Source: Bernardetia sp.
GTDB lineage: Bacteria > Bacteroidota > Bacteroidia > Cytophagales > Bernardetiaceae
Direction of reading: 5' to 3'
DNA: 35,971 nucleotides
Assembly: GCF_020630935.1 (NCBI RefSeq)
Contig: NZ_JAHDIG010000052.1
Coordinates: 1-35,971, forward strand
Part shown: piece by piece, positions 32,887-35,971 of the stretch
Numbering within the stretch: the first letter of the stretch is position 1
Layout of the letters: each line of letters begins with the position of its first letter
The notes under the pieces: generated by a model
Told to the model about the DNA's origin: nothing
The model's database searches: none
What the model saw: the letters and a program-made list of their open reading frames with translations, nothing else
Translations under genes and position numbers: made by a program

Positions 32887-32895
32887 TAAGTTTTG
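32887..32895 (+). promoter_or_regulatory. Weak promoter-like box before the spermidine-synthase-like gene
   Basis: TTTG at 32862-32865 is followed 21 bases later by TAAGTTTTG, a -7-like box with one extra T. The ATG at 32906 is very close, so the transcript would be nearly leaderless. Tentative. Confidence 0.2.
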
Positions 32896-32905
32896 AAATG
32901 CACTA

Positions 32906-34525
32906 ATGGATAACAATATACCTAACTCTCCTAATTCTTCTTCTAAATCTTTTTGGACACCTTCTCGTACGCTCAAAGTAGCTCTTTTTGCTACTGGACT
33001 CTCTGGAATTGTAGCAGAGTATGTTTTATGTACTTTAGCTACCTATTTTTTAGGCGATTCTGTAAAACAGTTTACGCTTATTGTTTCAGTAATGCTCTTT
33101 TCAATGGGCTTGGGAAGCCGTTTTAGCCAGTTTTTTAAGAGGTATTTGATTGAGCTTTTTATTGGTTGTGAGTTGGCTTTGTCCATTCTAGTTTCTTTTT
33201 GTTCTCTAATAATTTATGGCGTTGCTTCGGTTAGCGAATGGATTGGAGTTGTAATTTATACATTGAGTATTCTGATTGGACTCTTGATTGGTTTTGAAGT
33301 GCCTTTGGTTACTCGTATCAATGAAAACTATGAAGAGTTGCGCTTCAATATTTCTTCTGTAATGGAGAAAGACTACTATGGCTCTTTGGTGGGAGGAATG
33401 TTTTTCGTATTTATTGGTCGCCCTGATATTGGGCTAACTTATACTCCTTTCATTTTAGGGCTGATTAATTTTTCCGTAGGGATTTTGGTGCTTTTTACAT
33501 TGATGCCATTTTTTAAAGGTAAATGGCAACGAAATTTAAAAGGAATCAGTCTTCTGACACTAGGAATAATTATTTTTGGATTGGTAAGTGCAAAGCCTAT
33601 TGTGCGTTATGGAGAGCAAAAGCGTTATACAGATAAGATTGTCTATGAAGAGGAAAGTCGTTATCAAAAAATAGTGATGACACAGTATAAAGATGATTAT
33701 TGGCTCTATCTCAACTCACATTTGCAGTTTAGCACTTTCGATGAATGGCTTTATCACGAACCACTTGTTCATCCAGTCATGCAGTTTGCTACTCAAGCAG
33801 GAAGTCAAAGCAAAAAAGAAGGGAAAATTGATGTCTTAATTTTGGGAGGAGGAGATGGCTGTGCTGCTAGAGAAGTTTTAAAGTATGACAATATAAACAC
33901 GATTACTCTTGTAGATTTAGACCCTTCTATGACCAAGCTAGGAAAAGAAAATCTAGTTCTTACAAAAGTTAATAAAAACTCACTTAACAATGAGCGAGTG
34001 AAAGTCCGTAACGTAGATGCTTTTACATTTTTGGCTGACAGTATGGTATTTTATGATGTGATGATTGTCGATTTTCCAGACCCAAAAACGATAGAGGTAA
34101 ATACGCTTTATACCTTAGAATTTTATCAACTTTGTTATCAACATTTGCGTCCAAACGGAATAATGATTACGCAAGCAGGTAGCCCTTATTACGCAGCAAA
34201 AGCCTTTGATTGTATAGATAAAACAATGCAAGCAGCAGGTTTTCAAACGCTACCAATGCACAACCAAGTCTTGACAATGGGAGAATGGGGCTGGATTGTT
34301 GGTAATAAAACTTTAGAAAGTGAAGCCTTAAAAGAAGTATTTCGAAGTTTTGAATTTAAAAATATAGAAACCAAATGGATAAATAATGAAGCGATGTTGC
34401 AAATTACATCTTTTGGTAAAAAGTGGAAAAAAGGAGATGAAGGTGAAAAAGAGCTAGAAATAAATGCTATTCATAATCCTATTTTGTATCGCTATTATCA
34501 CGATGGAAGTTGGTATATGTATTAG
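32906..34525 (+). CDS. Membrane-bound spermidine synthase-like protein
   Basis: A 539-residue protein: a short polar N-terminus, about seven transmembrane segments (about 24-245, such as VALFATGLSGIVAEYVLCTLATYFLG and IGVVIYTLSILIGLLIGFEVPL), then a SpeE-type Rossmann domain from about 258. The latter has the aminopropyltransferase/SAM-binding motif GGGDG (314-318), TLVDLDPSM with the acidic ribose-binding residue, and IVDFPDPKT, where family enzymes have D..DP. This architecture is widespread and called polyamine aminopropyltransferase, but few members are tested, so the true product is uncertain. The phosphatase gene begins 24 bases downstream, suggesting co-transcription. Confidence 0.88.
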   Translation: MDNNIPNSPNSSSKSFWTPSRTLKVALFATGLSGIVAEYVLCTLATYFLGDSVKQFTLIVSVMLFSMGLGSRFSQFFKRYLIELFIGCELALSILVSFCSLIIYGVASVSEWIGVVIYTLSILIGLLIGFEVPLVTRINENYEELRFNISSVMEKDYYGSLVGGMFFVFIGRPDIGLTYTPFILGLINFSVGILVLFTLMPFFKGKWQRNLKGISLLTLGIIIFGLVSAKPIVRYGEQKRYTDKIVYEEESRYQKIVMTQYKDDYWLYLNSHLQFSTFDEWLYHEPLVHPVMQFATQAGSQSKKEGKIDVLILGGGDGCAAREVLKYDNINTITLVDLDPSMTKLGKENLVLTKVNKNSLNNERVKVRNVDAFTFLADSMVFYDVMIVDFPDPKTIEVNTLYTLEFYQLCYQHLRPNGIMITQAGSPYYAAKAFDCIDKTMQAAGFQTLPMHNQVLTMGEWGWIVGNKTLESEALKEVFRSFEFKNIETKWINNEAMLQITSFGKKWKKGDEGEKELEINAIHNPILYRYYHDGSWYMY

Positions 34526-34549
34526 AATGAACTTAGTAAAAATGCTAAA

Positions 34550-35275
34550 ATGCAGATTAAACACATCAAAATTCAAGAAAAACCAAAGGGTAAAAGATTT
34601 GCAATAGGCGATATTCACGGTTGTAGCAAGACCTTCAAAACCTTAGTAGAAGACAAAGTACAATTAACTAAAGACGACCATTTATTTCTATTGGGAGATT
34701 ACATAGATAAAGGTTTGGATAGCATAGGAGTACTAGACTATATTTTGTATTTGAAAGAAAGTGGCTTTCAAGTTTTTCCACTTATGGGAAATCATGAATA
34801 CAACCTTTTGGAAGCAAAGGAAAGGTACAACGAACGTACGTTTAAGCGTTTTCTAAGAATCAATAAAAATCAAAATATTGTAGATGAGCAGATGAATATA
34901 AAACCACGTTACCAGCGTTTTTTAGAATCATTGCCTTACTACTATGAGCTAGAAGACTATCATCTAGTTCACGCAGGGTTTGATTTTCGGAAAGAAAATC
35001 CATTTCAAGATTTTCAAGCGATGCTCTACATTCGTCGTTTTGAAGTAAAAAAAGAGCTTTTACAGGGCAAAAAAATCATACACGGACACACGCCTACACC
35101 ACTTTCAAACATTCGACAAAGTATTTCCTCTAATGCTTCCGTCATTCCACTAGACAATGGCTGTATTTATACCAAACCTCATAAAATGTTTGATTATAAA
35201 ACGCTTGGTAATCTTTGCTGTTTGGATTTAGATAGTTTGAACCTTGCTGTACAGAGAAATATTGAAAATAAGTAG
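34550..35275 (+). CDS. PPP-family metallophosphatase (Ser/Thr phosphatase or ApaH-like)
   Basis: A 241-residue calcineurin-like phosphatase with all PPP motifs: GDIHG (20-24), GDYIDKG (49-55), GNHE (80-83), VHAGF (139-143) and HGHTP (177-181), which supply the two-metal site. In GDxxDRG the arginine is lysine. This size and motif set fits bacterial PrpA/PrpE-like phosphatases that act on phosphoserine/threonine/tyrosine or on dinucleoside polyphosphates; which cannot be told from sequence. Cytosolic, no signal peptide. It lies 24 bases behind the spermidine-synthase-like gene. Confidence 0.9.
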   Translation: MQIKHIKIQEKPKGKRFAIGDIHGCSKTFKTLVEDKVQLTKDDHLFLLGDYIDKGLDSIGVLDYILYLKESGFQVFPLMGNHEYNLLEAKERYNERTFKRFLRINKNQNIVDEQMNIKPRYQRFLESLPYYYELEDYHLVHAGFDFRKENPFQDFQAMLYIRRFEVKKELLQGKKIIHGHTPTPLSNIRQSISSNASVIPLDNGCIYTKPHKMFDYKTLGNLCCLDLDSLNLAVQRNIENK

Positions 35276-35384
35276 GTAGTAAAATAATAACGGATTAATA
35301 AGCATAATTTAAAAAAATACCTTTTTTTTCTGCACAAAAAAGTTTAAATTTAGATACTACCAATCCACTTTAATTTTTCAGTTT

Positions 35385-35783
35385 ATGTACAAAAGCAAAT
35401 TTATAGAAGTTACTCTTCATCCAGAAAACTCTATGTTAGAGGCAACTTGGTTTCCTACTAGTGAAGAAATGACAGAAGAGGAATTCAAAGACGAAATGTT
35501 AGGGTTTCGTGAATTATTTCTCCAACACAAACCAAAAAAAGAGCTTGTTAATACCAAAGACTTTTTATTTACCATCCATCCAGAGATTCAAAAATGGACA
35601 GATGAAAATATCCACAAATTACAAAATGAGCAAGGTTGTCTTAAAAAAGTCGCCTTTATTGTGAGTGAAGATGTAATAGCTGCCCTTAGTGTAGAGCAAA
35701 TTTTTGATGAAGAAAATAGTGCTGCTTTCAATGTAAGATACTTTTCTGAAAGACAAGAAGCTGAAGAATGGTTGAACTTGTAA
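35385..35783 (+). CDS. STAS/SpoIIAA-like small protein
   Basis: A 132-residue cytosolic protein. Its alternating strands and helices (FIEVTLHPENSMLEATWFP, FKDEMLGFRELFLQHKPKKELVNTKDFLFTI, KKVAFIVSEDVIAALSVEQIF, FNVRYFSERQEAEEWLNL) match small Bacteroidota proteins of the SpoIIAA/STAS-like superfamily. The segment KPKKELVNTKDFLFTIHPEIQKWTDENI is the conserved core. No catalytic residue is recognisable. It is 109 bases after the phosphatase and is followed by a hairpin at 35812. Confidence 0.68.
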   Translation: MYKSKFIEVTLHPENSMLEATWFPTSEEMTEEEFKDEMLGFRELFLQHKPKKELVNTKDFLFTIHPEIQKWTDENIHKLQNEQGCLKKVAFIVSEDVIAALSVEQIFDEENSAAFNVRYFSERQEAEEWLNL

Positions 35784-35811
35784 TTTCTATTACCTTTTAT
35801 CAGCCTATGAG

Positions 35812-35857
35812 TATCGTTGGTTTTTTAATAGTAGAAATACCAACGATAATTTTTTTG
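35812..35857 (+). terminator. Probable terminator after STAS-like gene
   Basis: TATCGTTGGT (35812-35821) pairs perfectly with ACCAACGATA (35839-35848), followed by a T-run. The loop is long (17 nt). The arms resemble the TTGGT/ACCAA hairpins at 10987 and 19970 but lack the shared core. Confidence 0.65.
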
Positions 35858-35933
35858 AAACTATCATTACATTATCCTAAGTAGTCGGACACAAATAATT
35901 TACATTTAATGTAACAGTAAGACAACTTTACCC

Positions 35934-35956
35934 CTGCTCTGTGACACACAGAGCAG
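35934..35956. repeat. Triloop hairpin, copy 2 of the 23-nt dispersed element
   Basis: CTGCTCTGTG and CACAGAGCAG form a perfect 10-bp stem around ACA. It aligns with 11031-11053 with four substitutions, two of which exchange a T-A pair for a C-G pair. T-rich sequence follows to the end of the window, so it might terminate transcription. Confidence 0.7.
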
Positions 35957-35971
35957 TATTTTTACAATAAA

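Noticed and set aside
35900-35914. TTACAT/ATGTAA small palindrome near the end of the window
   Set aside because: Six-base arms in AT-rich DNA are expected by chance.
1-35971. CRISPR arrays, tRNA or rRNA genes, prophage blocks, classical insertion sequences
   Set aside because: I looked for regular direct repeats with spacers, cloverleaf sequences, phage structural genes and DDE transposases and saw none. The only transposase is the RAYT.

Overview
This 36-kb window is AT-rich chromosomal DNA from a gliding member of the Bacteroidota, most likely a marine Cytophagales of the Bernardetia/Flexibacter type. The phylum call rests on a GldN gliding/type IX secretion protein, two secreted proteases with type IX C-terminal sorting domains, several lipoproteins with DUF4369 or lipocalin-like folds, and promoter-like TAnnTTTG boxes. 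The genus is inference. I see no tRNA, rRNA, CRISPR array, phage block or classical insertion sequence.

Layout. 1-3567: free methionine-R-sulfoxide reductase, an unknown lipoprotein, and a fused phosphoserine phosphatase/phosphoglycerate dehydrogenase. 3577-4235: a RAYT (REP-associated tyrosine transposase) bracketed by two 30-bp palindromes. 4256-7725: ergothioneine synthase EgtB, a 596-bp non-coding gap, then RNase Y. 7801-9783: a one-polypeptide restriction-modification enzyme, cytosine-5 methyltransferase fused to a HpaII-type nuclease. 10082-13559: membrane M50-like protease, secreted metalloprotease, Hsp20-like chaperone. 13618-15458 (minus): TraB/GumN protein and QueE. 15938-18945: Sel1/TPR protein convergent with an RluA-type pseudouridine synthase.

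18946-21722 is the most accessory-looking part: a MITE-like nest of inverted repeats, a lipoprotein gene that looks frameshifted, a dispersed hairpin repeat, and two tandem paralogous membrane proteins with a conserved CxxC...HC zinc-binding-like N-terminus. 21978-28865 runs on the plus strand: a gldN without its usual gldKLM neighbours, a small lipoprotein, a DinB-fold protein, a TlpA-like lipoprotein lacking redox cysteines followed closely by an FAD oxidoreductase, a beta-propeller/OmpA protein, and an acidic tail-anchored protein with an internal duplication. 28932-32661 (minus): outer-membrane beta-barrel and a large subtilisin-like T9SS protease. 32906-35783: membrane-bound spermidine-synthase-like protein, PPP-family phosphatase, and a small STAS-like protein.

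How it fits together. Most of the window is housekeeping or cell-envelope coding in short transcription units separated by clear hairpin terminators. Several genes feed the cell surface (GldN, OmpA-propeller, beta-barrel, two T9SS proteases, lipoproteins). The unusual signals are the fusion restriction-modification enzyme, the RAYT with its palindromes and decayed relatives, two further families of dispersed hairpins (one with a compensatory base-pair change), and the tandem CxxC...HC membrane paralogs. All functions are assigned by reading motifs; no database search was run.
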